Assembly (NCBI GenBank): GCA_003996215.1
Contig: QJPP01007220.1
Span: 186,001 to 250,000, forward strand
From: Jaltomata sinuosa
Taxonomy: Eukaryota > Streptophyta > Magnoliopsida > Solanales > Solanaceae
DNA length: 64,000 bases
Reading direction: 5' to 3'
Shown piece by piece: positions 34,301-45,512 of the stretch. The position numbers and the translations under genes were made by a program. A model generated the notes under the pieces. It was not told the origin of the DNA. It did no database searches and saw nothing but the letters and a program-made list of their open reading frames with translations. Position 1 is the stretch's first letter; every line of letters starts with the position of its first letter.

Positions 34301-35279
34301 CCCAAAGTGGGCAGAAAATTGAGTGAAAGTGGACTAAAAGTCCAAGGCAACAGAGTGGGTCAAAGCCCAAACTTAGTTAGGACAGGTCTTAGTTTGGGTC
34401 AAAGCCTAAATTAATTAAGCCAAGAGCTTAATTATCTCTCTCCCTTTAATTTCTTTGTATTTATTAAGTCAAATTTATTTGTATAACTAACTTTTAACTT
34501 AGTTGAATTATCCCAAATGAGTAAACCTTTCTTGTTTAGATTTTCTTTAATTGCTTGTTATTTTCTTCATATGAAATGATTAAGCATCTTTAAACTATTA
34601 ACAAGCATGTTTCTCTACTTGAACAAATGTTTTATATTTCAAAGTATTTTTAAAAGGTGTCGTTTCCTTTAAAGTGATCACAAATACCCTTCCTTAATTT
34701 AAACAAAGTTTAAATCTGGATACTTATCTTGAATCACTTAGTCTTCTATAAATAATTCTCATGCTTCTTAAAATTGAATTAAATACAAGATCTTTTCAAA
34801 GTTAGTCAAATAAGTTGTTTTCAAACAAGTTCGGATAAACGCAAGTTAGCGGATATCCCGAGTGCCTTTAAAACATTCTCGGGATATTAATTTGAACCCT
34901 TACCCTCAATCTCTTAAATGTTTTAAAGTTATATCTGTTTTGACTTCAAAAGATTTTTTATAGGATTTTTTCTTGGTGTTTTTACTTTTATAAAACTAAG
35001 TGGCGACTCTTGCTTTTAATTGAAAACGTTTTGGAAACTTTTATTAGATTTTTGAAATGGTTTTCAAACCAAGTCATTTTTTCCGAAAACAAACAGAAAA
35101 CTAGCTTGACTCAAGATACATTACCCTATCCTCATCCGGATTATCCTAGACCATGCCTCGCTCCAAAATCGACTGAGACTAGCCTAGCCCAGAATTTTTG
35201 ACTCCCAAACCCGAAAGTTTTCTAACTCGAAACTTGGCATGAAAAGTTTACTCGTAACGATGAATTCGGTCGTTATAAC
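31378..35279 (+). repeat. Ogre-2 3' LTR (right end uncertain)
   Basis: It begins TGTTGACACCCAATTTTTATCC, with the TATA box at 32489, and a donor-like AAGGTAAAACCC at about 32700 that aligns with AAGGTTAGTAACC in the Ogre-1 5' LTR. GTGGCGACTC at 35001 matches GTGGCGACTT 80 bp before the Ogre-1 LTR end. TATAACA at 35273-35279 could be the end, as in Ogre-1. It could also be the start, on the other strand, of a Tekay LTR (TGTTATAACGACCG). No gene is seen in these 3.9 kb; short repeated words (GTGGACTAAAAGTCCAA, GGGTCAAAGCCCAA) occur at 34.20-34.42 kb. Confidence 0.65.
32489..32497 (+). promoter_or_regulatory. TATA box of the Ogre-2 LTR promoter
   Basis: CTATAAATA follows a C/T-rich tract, in the same setting as 18638 in Ogre-1. 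Confidence 0.65.
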
Positions 35280-35351
35280 AGATACCAATTTACCTATCGT
35301 TCATCCCCGAATGATCAAACCCGAAAATATGGAGAAATAAAAGAAAGAAGT

Positions 35352-36604
35352 ATAGTACCTGAATCCTTAAACAAGTGAGGATACTTGTCCCGCATGTCCT
35401 TCTCGGTTTCCCAAGTGTCTTCCTCAACCGGATGATGCTTCCATTAACTTTTACCATACTGATCACCTTTGTCCTCAATTTTCATACATTCCGATCAAGA
35501 ATCACAATCGGTTCCTCTTTGTAACGAAGATTCTTATCTAGTAACACCTCATTCCATATTATGATATAATCTCCATCACCGTGGTACCGCTTTAGCATGG
35601 ATACATAGAATACCGGATGGACACCCAACAAACTAGGCGGCAGTGCTAACCTGTAAGCCACTGGCACCACAATCTCAAGAACTTCAAATGGTCCAATGAA
35701 CCGAGGGCTGAGCTTGCCCTTCTTACCGAAACGCATAACTCCCTTCATTGGTGACACCTTCAATAGTACTTGCTCACTAATATGAAAATCCATGTCTCTT
35801 ACCTTGCGATCTGCATATTCTTTCTGCCTGCTCTAGGCCGCTATCAACTTGGTCTGAATGCCCCTTACTTTTTCTTGTGCTTCCCTTACCAAGTCTACAC
35901 CCAGAGACTTCACATCACCTTCCTTAAACCACCCTATAGGTGATCTACAACCCCTCTCATACAATGCCTCAAATGGTGCCATGTCAATATTGGAGTGGTA
36001 GCTATTGTTGTACGAGACTCACACAATGGTAGAAACTGGTCCCAATGACCCCCAAAGTCAATCACACATGCTCTCAGCATGTTCTCCAATACCTGGATCG
36101 TCCTCTCTGACTGACCGTCAGTCTGAGGATGGAAGACTATACTGAAAGTGAGTTGAGTGTCCAACTCTTCATGTAACTTACCCCAAAACTTAGAGGTAAA
36201 CTGCATACCCCTGTCTGAAATGATGGACAGTGGTACCCCATGCAATCTCACGATCTCATTCACATAGATCTTAGCCAATTGCTGTGAATTGTAGTCCATC
36301 CTGACCGGAATAAAATGAGCTGACTTGGTCAGCCTGTCAACAATGACCCAGATGGAGTCATACTTATCCAAAGTCTTGGGAAGACCCACCACGAAATCCA
36401 TGGCTATTATTTCCCACTTTCACTCTGGAATGGGAATTCTCTAAAGTAGTCCTGCGGGTCTTTGGTGCTCATACTTTACCTGCTGGCAATTATGACACTT
36501 GGACACGAGATCAGCTATGTCCTTTTTCATCCCAGGCCACCAATAAAGTTATCTCAAATCCCTGTACATCTTGGTTATGCCCGAATGAATCGAATATCGG
36601 GAAC
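35352..36604 (-). pseudogene. Tekay-2: integrase and chromodomain remnant
   Basis: Reads leftwards. The H-H-C-C finger begins at the break near 36600 (YSIHSGITKMY, then KCHNCQQVKYEHQRP at about 36500). The integrase core follows (36401-35934; MDFVVGLPKTLDKYDSIW, IISDRGMQFTSKFWG, HPQTDGQSERT), then the GPY/F region (35793-35482; LKVSPMKGVMRFGKKGK, GPFEVLE) and a chromodomain (LRYKEEPIVILDR at about 35510). Frame breaks lie at about 36000, 35840 and 35482. At the left, GGGGATGAACG and then TGTTATAACGACC at 35279 may mark its 3' LTR. All sequence before the finger is lost: the break joins directly to an LTR of Tekay-1. Confidence 0.82.
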
Positions 36605-38215
36605 CATGAGACCATGTGAGCTACATGGAATCTAACTATATAATGCAAGTTAGCAAAGCTGACTTGAACCTTGCCAAGGAACGAGTCACCATACCCAACT
36701 ATATAATCCTAGTTGGCAAAGCTGCCCTAATGCCCGCTAAGACACAGGACACTATTCATAAATACGTGGATCCACTCTCATAAGCCCATAAGGCACATCA
36801 TTTCATAACCTACGCTGGTAATGTAGTTTCAGGACTTGGGTAATTGAACCCTCATCGCTCGGTGCTAAATACTACTCCCAAAACATGCACATATAGCTCA
36901 TACTTTCATAATGGCATAATCTCATGCCAAATCTTGTTCATAAAGCATGAAAACACACCGGGCATCATGCAAATTCTCATATCATAGTTCATGAAGCTTA
37001 GCATCGCCATAATTTAAAACATACTTTTCTTTCTAAATTCATACTTAAAGAATTAGGCATGCAATTTCATAAATACATAAAGGCCATGATATCTAATCAT
37101 GCCAAGTTTCTCTTGAAAATATGCAATTTCATGGATTCATGCTAGAGATCAGCTTTCATTCTTGGGCTTTTAAAACCAATGAAGGAATCATAATCAAATC
37201 ATAGATAAGTCATAAGAAACCAAGAATTTAAACATAGAAACTGATTTCATAAGTTTTCTCCAATTTTAGATCAAAACCCTAATTTCATAAGTTCATAATT
37301 CAACATAAGAATTGGGGGTTTGGGGAACAAGGGTGAAAGGAACCCATTGTTGAATACCCACATGCATTGGTTGAAGATAACCCACTTGAATGAAAAGGCT
37401 TAGGAGACTTGAACTTGGAGCTTGAGACTTGAAGCTTGGAGAAGAAATTTTCCTTTTTGGGAGAAGAATGAAGATCTTAGGAAGATCTTAGGAGGCTCTT
37501 AGGCTAATAAGGGTGGAAACCCTACTTGAAATTGCCAAAACGACCTCACTTAGGAGTTAAAAGGGTGGGAAATAACCAAAATGCCCCTGGGATTTAATTC
37601 AGGAAATTCAGGAAATTTGGTCGGCTTCAGGAATCACAGGTTGGTTCTACGGTCCGTCGTTTGAACCACGACCTGTGGTTCCAACCTGTGGTTCCTGGCT
37701 AAGAAGTTAGGTCGCAGAAGTCATTCTACGAGTCAACAGACGGACCCGTAGAATGGATGATAGGTCGTCCTCTTGAATCATCATTTTTGGGAGCTCAGTT
37801 GACTCCTAGACAAACCACAACTCAAGACTACGGTCTATCATTCGGATGACGAGTCGTAGAGTTGAGTCGTGAACTTGGGGAACATGCCAATCCTCTAAAC
37901 CAATTCCACGAGTCAACAGGACGGACCCGTGATTCCAATCACGAGCCGTAGACTGGACTCGTGGTCCCTGGGACATAGTTCAGCTCACAAGTCAAGTTCC
38001 ACGAGTGGAACTACGACCCGTAGAATGAACTACAATCCGTAGAATCCACTCGTGGTTCTGATACTAGAGGCTAACCCTGCAGACTTTCAACCACAAATCT
38101 ATTCCACGACCTGTGGTTCAAACCACGGTCCTTGGTTTGGACCCGTAATCCCTAGAACATGAAAATTTTGTGAGACTTCAACTTAGATAGCTGGATATGT
38201 TTTCGGGGTGTTACA
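36605..38215 (-). repeat. Tekay-1 3' LTR, truncated
   Basis: Matches 43912-45512. The LTR start on the minus strand (TGTAACACCCCG) is at 38215. The match ends at CATGAGACC (36605), shared with 43912. Beyond lies Tekay-2. The part at 37.62-38.17 kb is packed with CACGAGTC, ACCCGTAG and CGTGGTTCC words. No gene. Confidence 0.85.
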
Positions 38216-38236
38216 ATATCTCCCCCTTGGGATCAT
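38216..38236 (-). promoter_or_regulatory. Tekay-1 polypurine tract
   Basis: On the minus strand GATCCCAAGGGGGAGATAT ends directly at the LTR start, as is typical for Tekay elements. Confidence 0.8.
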
Positions 38237-38536
38237 TCGTCCTTGAATGAAGACTAAACAAGGAAAGCTGAGGAGAAAACAGCCTAACCAAATATCATAA
38301 CATGGAAATCAAGGGAACATCATGAAAACTGAACTTCTCAACTAGAAAATATGATAAACTAACTTCATAAAACATGGATGCATGCTAGGACCATAAGAGA
38401 AACCAGTGGAATAGAATCGGAGGGATATACTAAGGAGGAAACTATTACCTCAAGCTGGAACTGAGTCAGAAGGAAAGAGATGAGGATATTGGGCCTTCAT
38501 GGCATCCTCCGCTTCCCAAGTAGCACCTTCTACAAG

Positions 38537-39785
38537 TTAATTCCTCCAAAGGACCTTTACCAAAATGACTTCTTTGTTTCTCAACCTCCGAACTTGACGA
38601 TCAAGGATCCCCACGGAAACCTCCTCGTAGGTGAAACTATCCTTCACACCCACATCCTCCAAAGGAACAATCAAGGTCGGATCACCAACACACTTCTTTA
38701 ACAAGGAAATATGGAAAACTGGATGAACCGCTTCCAACTCTGTTGGTAACTCCAACTTATAAGCAACGCTACCAACTCTTCTGAAAATCCGATAAGGACT
38801 TACAAAATGGGGACTGAGCTTTCCTTTCTTGCCAAATCTCATCACACCCTTCATGGGTGACACTTTAAGAAAAATCCAATCATCAACTTCAAATTCCAAC
38901 TCCCTTCTCCTCACATCCGCATAAGATTTCTGTCGACTCTGAGCGGTCTTTAACCTTTCCCTAATGAATTGAACCTTCTCTATAGTCTCATGAACCGAAT
39001 CTGGTCCGATCAAGGCTGCCTCACCTACCTCAAACCAACCAATAGGAGACCTACATCTCCGACCATAAAGAGCCTCATAAGGAGCTATCTGGATGCTAGA
39101 GTGAAAGCTGTTGTTGTAGGTGAATTCGATAAGAGGTAAGTGATCATCCCAATTTCGTTTAAAATCAATCACACAAGCCCTCAACATATCCTCCAAGGTC
39201 TGAATAGTACGCTCGACCTGGCCATCCATCTGAGGGTAAAAAGTTGTGCTAAGCTTCACCTGAGTACCAAGGCCTTTCTGAAATGACTTCCAAAACTGAG
39301 ATGTAAACTGAGGACGTCTATCTGAAATGATGGACAAAGGAACACCATGCAATAGGACTATCTCCAGAGTGTAGAGTTTGGTGTAATCATCTGCTGAATC
39401 GGTAGTCTTAACGACCAAGAAATGGGATGACTTGGTTATCCGGTCGACAATCACCCAAATGGAATCATGTTGCCTTCAAGTACGAGGCAAACCAGTAATA
39501 AAGTCTATATTGATCGTTTCCCATTTCCAAGTGGGAAGGTCAATATTGAAGCATACCACCCGGCCTTTGATGTTCCACTTTTACCTGTTTACAGTTGGGA
39601 CACTTAGCCACAAACCCGGCTATGTCCTTCTTCATACCATTCCACCAAAAGATTTCCCAAAGATCACGGTACATCTTAGTGGCACCCGGATGAATGGAAT
39701 ATCTAGAACTGTGAGCCTCAGCCAGAATCTGCTGTCTCAACCTATCTATATCTGGTACACATAAGTGACCCTGATAACGAAGCAC
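38537..39785 (-). pseudogene. pol: Tekay-1 integrase with chromodomain
   Basis: The H-H-C-C finger is at 39740-39590 (HPGATKMYRDLWEIFWW, KCPNCKQVKVEHQRP). After a stop and a frame change at about 39540-39460 the core follows: IVDRITKSSHF, IISDRRPQFTSQFW with the second Asp, and YPQMDGQVERT with the Glu. The GPY/F region has LKVSPMKGVMRFGKKGK, and the chromodomain starts SFTYEEVSVGILDRQVR near 38610. The protein inserts the element, and the chromodomain is thought to direct it to marked chromatin. The first core Asp lies in the broken stretch (IDFITGLPR at about 39500). Confidence 0.85.
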
Positions 39786-39998
39786 ACCGTCTCCTCCTTA
39801 GGAGAAAACCTCAACCCGCTGCTGATGAACTGCACCCTTAAGCTGAAGTAGAACGAGATCTTTGTCTTGCTTTGCCTTCACCTCAGCCACTAAGGATGAT
39901 TCAGAACCATTTTACACAATCACACCACCTTCGGTCGAGTCCATAAGGCGAACTCCCAACCGAGCAAGCCTATGAACCTCTTTAACCAATTCCTTCTT

Positions 39999-41447
39999 TC
40001 AATCTTCAATAGAAGATACACTTCCCATGGACAATCTACTTAAGGCATCCGCCATAACATTGGCCTTACCCGGATGGTAAAACACACTTATATCATAATC
40101 TTTAAGGAGCTCAAGCCACCTCCTTTGTCGTAAATTCAACTCCTTTTGAGAGAAAACGTACTGAAGACTTTTGTGATCCGTGAACACATCAACATGAACA
40201 CCATACAAGTAATGTCTCCAAATCTTCAAAGCAAAGACTACGACCGCTAGCTCAAGATCATGAGTAGGGTAGTTCTTCTCATGCACCTTAAGTTGTCTCG
40301 AGGCATAAGCAATCACCTTACCTCGTTGCATCAAAACACAACCCAAACCAATCCTGGAAATATCACAATATACCACAAAATCATCAAGGCCCTCGAGTAG
40401 AGCCAAGACTGGAGCTGTAGTCAATCGAATCTTCAATTCCTGAAAACTTTTCTCACAAGTGTTGGACCACTGAAACTTAACCTTTTTCTGAGTCAATCGA
40501 GTCAAAGGGGAAGTAATGGAAGAAAAACCCTCCACAAACCTCCTATAGTAACCAGACAAACCCAAGAAGCTCCTAATATCGGACGGGGAAGTGGGTCTAG
40601 GCCAGTTCTTTACTTCCATAATCTTTTGAGAGTCAGCCCGAATACCATCACTAGTCACAATATGACCCAAAAAAGCAACGTACTTCATCCAGAATTCACA
40701 CTTGCTAAACTTAGCAAACAGTTGTCTATCCTTGAGAGTTTGCAACACAACCCTCAAATGGTCTGCATGCTCCTCCTCACTCCGAGAGTAGATGAGGATA
40801 TCATCAATGAATACAATCACAAATGAATCCAAATACTGCTTGACCACACGGTTCATCAAATTTATAAAAGCTGCAGAAGCATTCGTTAGACCAAAGGACA
40901 TAACAACAAACTCATCATGACCATACTGAGTCTTGAAGGCTGTCTTTGGGATATCACACTTCCGAACTCGAAGCTGATGATAACCGGATCTAAGGTCGAT
41001 CTTGGAGAAGAAACTAGCACCCTGAAGTTGATCAAACAAGTCATCAATCCTAGGAATGGGATACTTATTCTTGATTGTGACCTTGTTCAATTGGTGGTAA
41101 TCAATACATATTCTAAGAGAACCATCTTTCTTCCGAACAAACAAAACTGGGGCACCCCAAGGAGAAATGCTAGGTCTAATGAAACTCTTATCAAGAAGAT
41201 CCTTCAACTGATCTTTCAACTCTTTAAGTTCCGCGGGAGCCATCCTATAGGGAGGAATAGAGATAGGAATCGTATCTGAAAGAAGATCTATCCCAAAGTC
41301 AATCTCTCGCTCGGGAGGGACTCCGGGCAAATCATCGGGAAACACTTCTGGGAATTCATTCACAATAGGAACAGACTGAATAGATGGGGTTCCGAACTCC
41401 GTGTCCATGACCCAAACTATATGATAGACATAGCCTTTAGAAATCAT
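39999..41447 (-). pseudogene. pol: Tekay-1 reverse transcriptase and RNase H (482-aa open frame)
   Basis: The frame is intact over RT and RNase H. RT blocks: FPEVFPDDLPGVPPEREIDF (start), RKKDGSLRICIDYHQLNKVT, FSKIDLRSGYHQLRV, and VFIDDILIYS, the catalytic box in FIDD form. Then FLGLSGYYRRFVEGFS leads to the connection, and the RNase H region has VVYCDISRIGLGCVLMQ, YPTHDLELAVVVFALK, FTDHKSLQYVF and NVMADALSR. D-E-D-D residues can be seen. Family consensus is CVDYRQLN, here CIDYHQLN. The frame is closed at 39999 and opened only after a stop at 41505, so this is a fragment of the polyprotein. There is one RNase H only, unlike Ogre. Confidence 0.88.
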
Positions 41448-41504
41448 CTTCCTAGCCTTAAGATAGGATATGAAGTGACCTTTTGAGAAAGGGGGACTAC
41501 CTTG

Positions 41505-41900
41505 TCATTCTAGGACGGGTTCATTAGGGAACTTGAAACTGACAACACGAGTACGACAATCAACAGAGGCACAACATGCATACAACCAGTCCATACCAAG
41601 AATAACATCAAAATCAATCATCTCCAACTCTACTAGATCCGCTGAAGTGACTGTATGAAGGACTGAGATAGGGCAATTTTGGTAGATTCTTTCGGGTAGG
41701 ACTGACTCACCAACAGGAGTAGATACATAAAAGGGTTCTAAAAGCTGATCCGGACAGACCTCAAACTTGCAAGCAACATAATGGGTCATAAAAGTTAAGG
41801 AGACACCGGGGTCCAACAAAGCATACACATCAAGGGAGAAGACTTTCAACATACCAGTAACCACGTCAGGGGAACTCTCCTGATCCTGACGGGAGGACAT
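41505..41900 (-). pseudogene. pro: Tekay-1 protease
   Basis: In frame with RT. YALLDPGVSLTFMTHYVA is the active-site loop (DPG form; Tekay usually has DPGATLSF), followed by FDVILGMDWLYA, the conserved second block. A stop at 41505 separates it from RT, and one at about 41955 from the zinc knuckle. Confidence 0.82.
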
Positions 41901-41959
41901 AGTATAAAGACGGTTGTGGCACTGACTACCAGAACTAGAAGTTGCGCCCTGCTAGGCTA

Positions 41960-43061
41960 GTTGACCTCCTAAAGCTACTGGAGCAGACTGAGCCCTAACA
42001 CATCCCTGCCCCTTCTTAGCTGAAGGGCAATCTCTGATACGATGTCCATCCTGACCACATCCATAGCAACTACCTGAACCGGCCAAACACTCACCAACAT
42101 GACTCTTCCCATACTTAACACAAGCTGGGTAGGAAGATCCCTTAGTAACACTACCTTGAGATTGGGAATAGGAACCAAATCCTCTACCACCCTGATCATG
42201 ACGAGGCCTCTAGGCCTAGGTAGGAGCACAAGCAAAAGAATGAACGGGTCCTGATGATTTCTTCTGTAACAAGAAGCGATGTCCACCTCCGGACCTGTGA
42301 TGACCAAAACTTGATCCCTCGGATCTAGCCCTCTTGTTCTCCCTTGCCATCTCCCTAAGATTGTCGCCCTCAATCTGATGGGCATGAGTCATGAGTCGGG
42401 AAATGTTCATATCATTCATCAACAAGGCAGACCTACACTCTTTCTTCACCATATCAGAAACACCATAGATAAACTTGCCCATCTGGTCATGCGGGTCCGC
42501 TACCAAGGAGGGAGCATACCTAGACAACTGAGTGAACTTCAAACTGTATTCTTGAACCGACATCGAACCTTGCCTCAAGTTCACAAACTCCTCAAACTTT
42601 GCTTGCCTCAACTCTCGGGTAAAGAACCTATCACAGAAGGCCCTCTCAAAACACTCCCAAGTCGTGAGGACCGCGTCCCTCACCCTAGTCTCCTTCCATA
42701 TAGTGAACCAAATATGAGCTACATCCTTGAGTTGATAGGATGCGAGCTCAACACAATCAACCCCAACCACTTGCAAAACTTTAAAGATCTTCTTCACCTC
42801 ATCAATAAAGTTGAGCGGGTCCTCACTCACTTTCGAACCCCATAATTCAGGTGGGTTCATACGGATAAAGTTACAAACTCAGGCCACTACCCAACCTTGA
42901 GGATGGACGGGGGTATGAGCCTGCTGATTGGCCTGAGTGGCCAAGGTCTGGGCTAGAAAATGTATGGCGTTCCTGAACTCCTCATTCGTGACATCGGGGA
43001 TCGAAACTTGAGGAGCAGCATTCATAATGGCTCGGGGAGGCATAGCACGTCGAGGAGGCAT
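41960..43061 (-). pseudogene. gag: Tekay-1 gag with zinc knuckle
   Basis: ATG at 43061 (MPPRRAMPPRAIMNAAP). A TGA at 42879 interrupts; then MNPPELWGSKVSEDPLNFIDE starts the gag domain, with LKDVAHIWFTIWKE, FCDRFFTRELRQAKFEEFVNL and YSLKFTQLSRYAP. Stops at 42216 and about 42210 come before the CCHC knuckle CYGCGQDGHRIRDC (about 42070-42030), in the same frame. It would form the particle and bind RNA. Confidence 0.85.
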
Positions 43062-43252
43062 AGTCTGAAACGCATAAGATAAGGATTAGAGGAATATTAG
43101 AGTTAAGCTCTACCACACGACGTGATCATGAAAGAAGTGAAGTTTATCCTAAGACACTTCATAGCTTCCCTCTCATATGTGTGGCGCCCTTCACACACAT
43201 GACAGAGACTCTACTCGATGCGGCTTTCAGACATCATAGGACACTTGAACCT

Positions 43253-43267
43253 GAGGCTTTGATACCA
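43253..43267 (-). promoter_or_regulatory. Tekay-1 primer-binding site (initiator tRNA-Met type)
   Basis: On the minus strand TGGTATCAAAGCCTC begins four bases after the LTR end. It differs by one base from the usual TGGTATCAGAGC start. The spacer to the gag ATG (43062-43252) has no gene. Confidence 0.85.
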
Positions 43268-43271
43268 AGTT

Positions 43272-45512
43272 TGTCATTCCCCGAGGTTACCCCCTAGACG
43301 TAACACGGGACCTGGGACCACAGGTGCCCCAAGATAAGCCTTGGTCATAGCATTCTTAAGTAAACATAAAAGAAAACATAGCGGAAGTATCATAAGGAAA
43401 TCCAAACAAGAAGTATGGTCATGGATAGATAAGTCGAATAGAAAATACAACTCAAAGATCATCCAAAAACATCTATGTCTTAAAATCCTCTAAGACTAGT
43501 ATATGGATTTGATGGGACAATACCTCAACTAACTCGACAATCTGAAAGAAAAAGGAACATAATAGCTAGAGTAAAAACTAGTCCTCAAACTATGAGAACT
43601 CACCATAGCTGTCTAGAAATCTGGCTTCATCTAGCCACGAGCCTGGAAGGGAACACCTGAATCTGCATCATCAAAGGATGCAGCGCAAAATATGCGTCAG
43701 TTCTATGGAATGTACTGAGTATGTGAGAAATGCATAAACAAGATAGAAACATGCTTTAAAATGTACTTAGAAAGAGTTCATACATAGTAGAGTATCATAC
43801 GTAAATATCATGATGAGAGGATAAAATATGAGGTAAAAGCCAACTTCAAAGTAGGAATTCATAAAGTTTAGAAAACTTGAAAACATTCATACGGGAGTTT
43901 CTTATAACCGACATGAGACCATGTGAGCTATATAGAATCTAACTATATAACCCTAGTTAGTAAAGCTGATTTGAACCTTGCCAAGGAACGAGTCACCATA
44001 CCCAACTATATAACCCTAGTTGGAAAAGCTTCCCTAATGCCCTCTAAGACATGGGACACCATTCATAATTACGTGGATCCACTCTCATAAGCCCATAAGG
44101 CACATTATTTCATAACCTACACTGGCAACGTAGTTTCTGGACTTGGGTAATCAAACCCTCATCGCTCGGTGGTAAATACTACTCCCAAAACATGCACATA
44201 TAGCTCATACTTTCATAATGGCACAATCTCATGCCAAATCTTGTTCATAAAGCATGAAAACACATCGGGCATCATGCAAATTCTCATATCATAGTTCATG
44301 AAGCTTAGCATAGCCATAATTTAAAACATACTTTTCTTTCTAAATTCATACTTAAAGAATTAGGCATGCAATTTTATAAATACATAAAGGCCATGATAGC
44401 TAATCATGCCAAGTTTCTCTTGAAAATATGCAATTTCATGGATTCATGCTAGAGATCAACTTTCATGCTTGGGCTTTTAAAACCAATGAAGGAATCATAA
44501 TCAAATCATAGATAAGTCATAAGAAACCAAGAATTTAAACATAGAAACTGATTTCATAAGTTTTCTCCAATTTTAGATCAAAACCCTAATTTCATAAGTT
44601 CATAATTCAATATAAGAATTGGGAATTTTGGGCACAAGGGTGAAAGAAACCCATTGTTGAATATCCACATACCTTGGTTGAAGATAACCCACTTGAATGA
44701 AAAGACTTAGGAGACTTGAACTTGGAGCTTGAGACTTGAAGCTTGGAGAAGAACTTTTCCTTTTTGGGAGAAGAATGAAGATCTTAGGAGGCTCTTAGGC
44801 TAATAAGGGTGGAAACCCTACTTGAAATTGCAAAAATGACCTCACTTAGGAGTTAAAAGGGTGGGCAATGACCAAAATACCCCTGGAATTTAATTAAGAA
44901 AATTCAAGAAATTTGGTCGGCTTCAGGAATCACGGGTTGGTTCTACGGTCTGTCGTTTAAACCATGACCCGTGGTTCCAACCCGTGGTTCCTGGATAAGA
45001 AGTTAGGTCGCAGAAGGCATTCTACGGGTCAACAGGACGGACCCGTAGAATGGATGATGGGTCGTCATCTTGACTCGTCATTTCTAAGAGCTCAGTTGAC
45101 TCCTGGTCAAACCACGACTCAAGACTACGGTCCATCGTTCGGATGACGGGTCGTAGAGTCGAGTCGTGAACTTGGGGAACATGCCAATCCTCTGAACCAA
45201 TTCCACGAGTCAATAGGATGGACCCGTGATTCCAATCACGAGCTGTAGACTGGACTCGTGGTCCCTGGGACACAGTTCAGCCCACAGGTCAAGTTCCACG
45301 AGTGGAACTATGACCCGTAGAATGAACTACGGTCCGTAGTATCCACTTGTGGTTCTCATACCAGAGGCTAACCCTGCAGACTTTCAACCACGGATCCATT
45401 CCACGACCCTTGGTTTAAACCACGGTCCGTGGTTTGGACCCGTAATCCTTGGAACATGAAAATTTTCTGAGACTTCAACTTAGATAGTTAGATATGTTTC
45501 CGGGGTGTTACA
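43272..45512 (-). repeat. Tekay-1 5' LTR, full length (2241 bp)
   Basis: On the minus strand it begins TGTAACACCCCGGAAAC at 45512 and ends ...CA at 43272. 44.93-45.47 kb carries dozens of short words such as ACGGACCCGTAG, CACGAGTCC and CCGTGGTTCC. No gene. Confidence 0.85.

Larger units (their letters stand above)
23365..35279 (+). mobile_element. Ogre-2: 5'-truncated, internally deleted Ogre-type element
   Basis: It begins at the TRSKA motif of the gag region and lacks the 5' LTR, primer site and ORF1. Gag-like sequence, the intron and both flanks of pol are kept. The protease core and everything from early RT to late integrase are gone. A 4.7-kb repeat-filled 3' region, a polypurine tract and a 3' LTR (from 31378) follow. 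The right end is uncertain between about 35080 and 35279, because a Tekay LTR may begin at 35279 on the other strand. Confidence 0.75.
36605..45512 (-). mobile_element. Tekay-1: chromovirus (Ty3/gypsy, Tekay/Del type), complete coding order, one LTR truncated
   Basis: On the minus strand from right to left: 5' LTR 45512-43272, primer site 43267, gag, zinc knuckle, PR, RT/RNase H, INT, chromodomain, polypurine tract and 3' LTR 38215-36605. The 5' LTR is 2241 bp, the other only 1611 bp; the missing 640 bp is its last part, replaced by Tekay-2 integrase. The two LTRs differ at roughly 8 percent of sites in the stretch I compared. Gag to RT share one frame broken only by nonsense; integrase has one shift. 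To the right it abuts a LINE. Confidence 0.85.

Noticed and set aside
35273..35279. TATAACA as the certain end of the Ogre-2 LTR
   Set aside because: It is equally the inverse of TGTTATAAC, a likely Tekay-2 LTR start next to GGGGATGAACG; left open.
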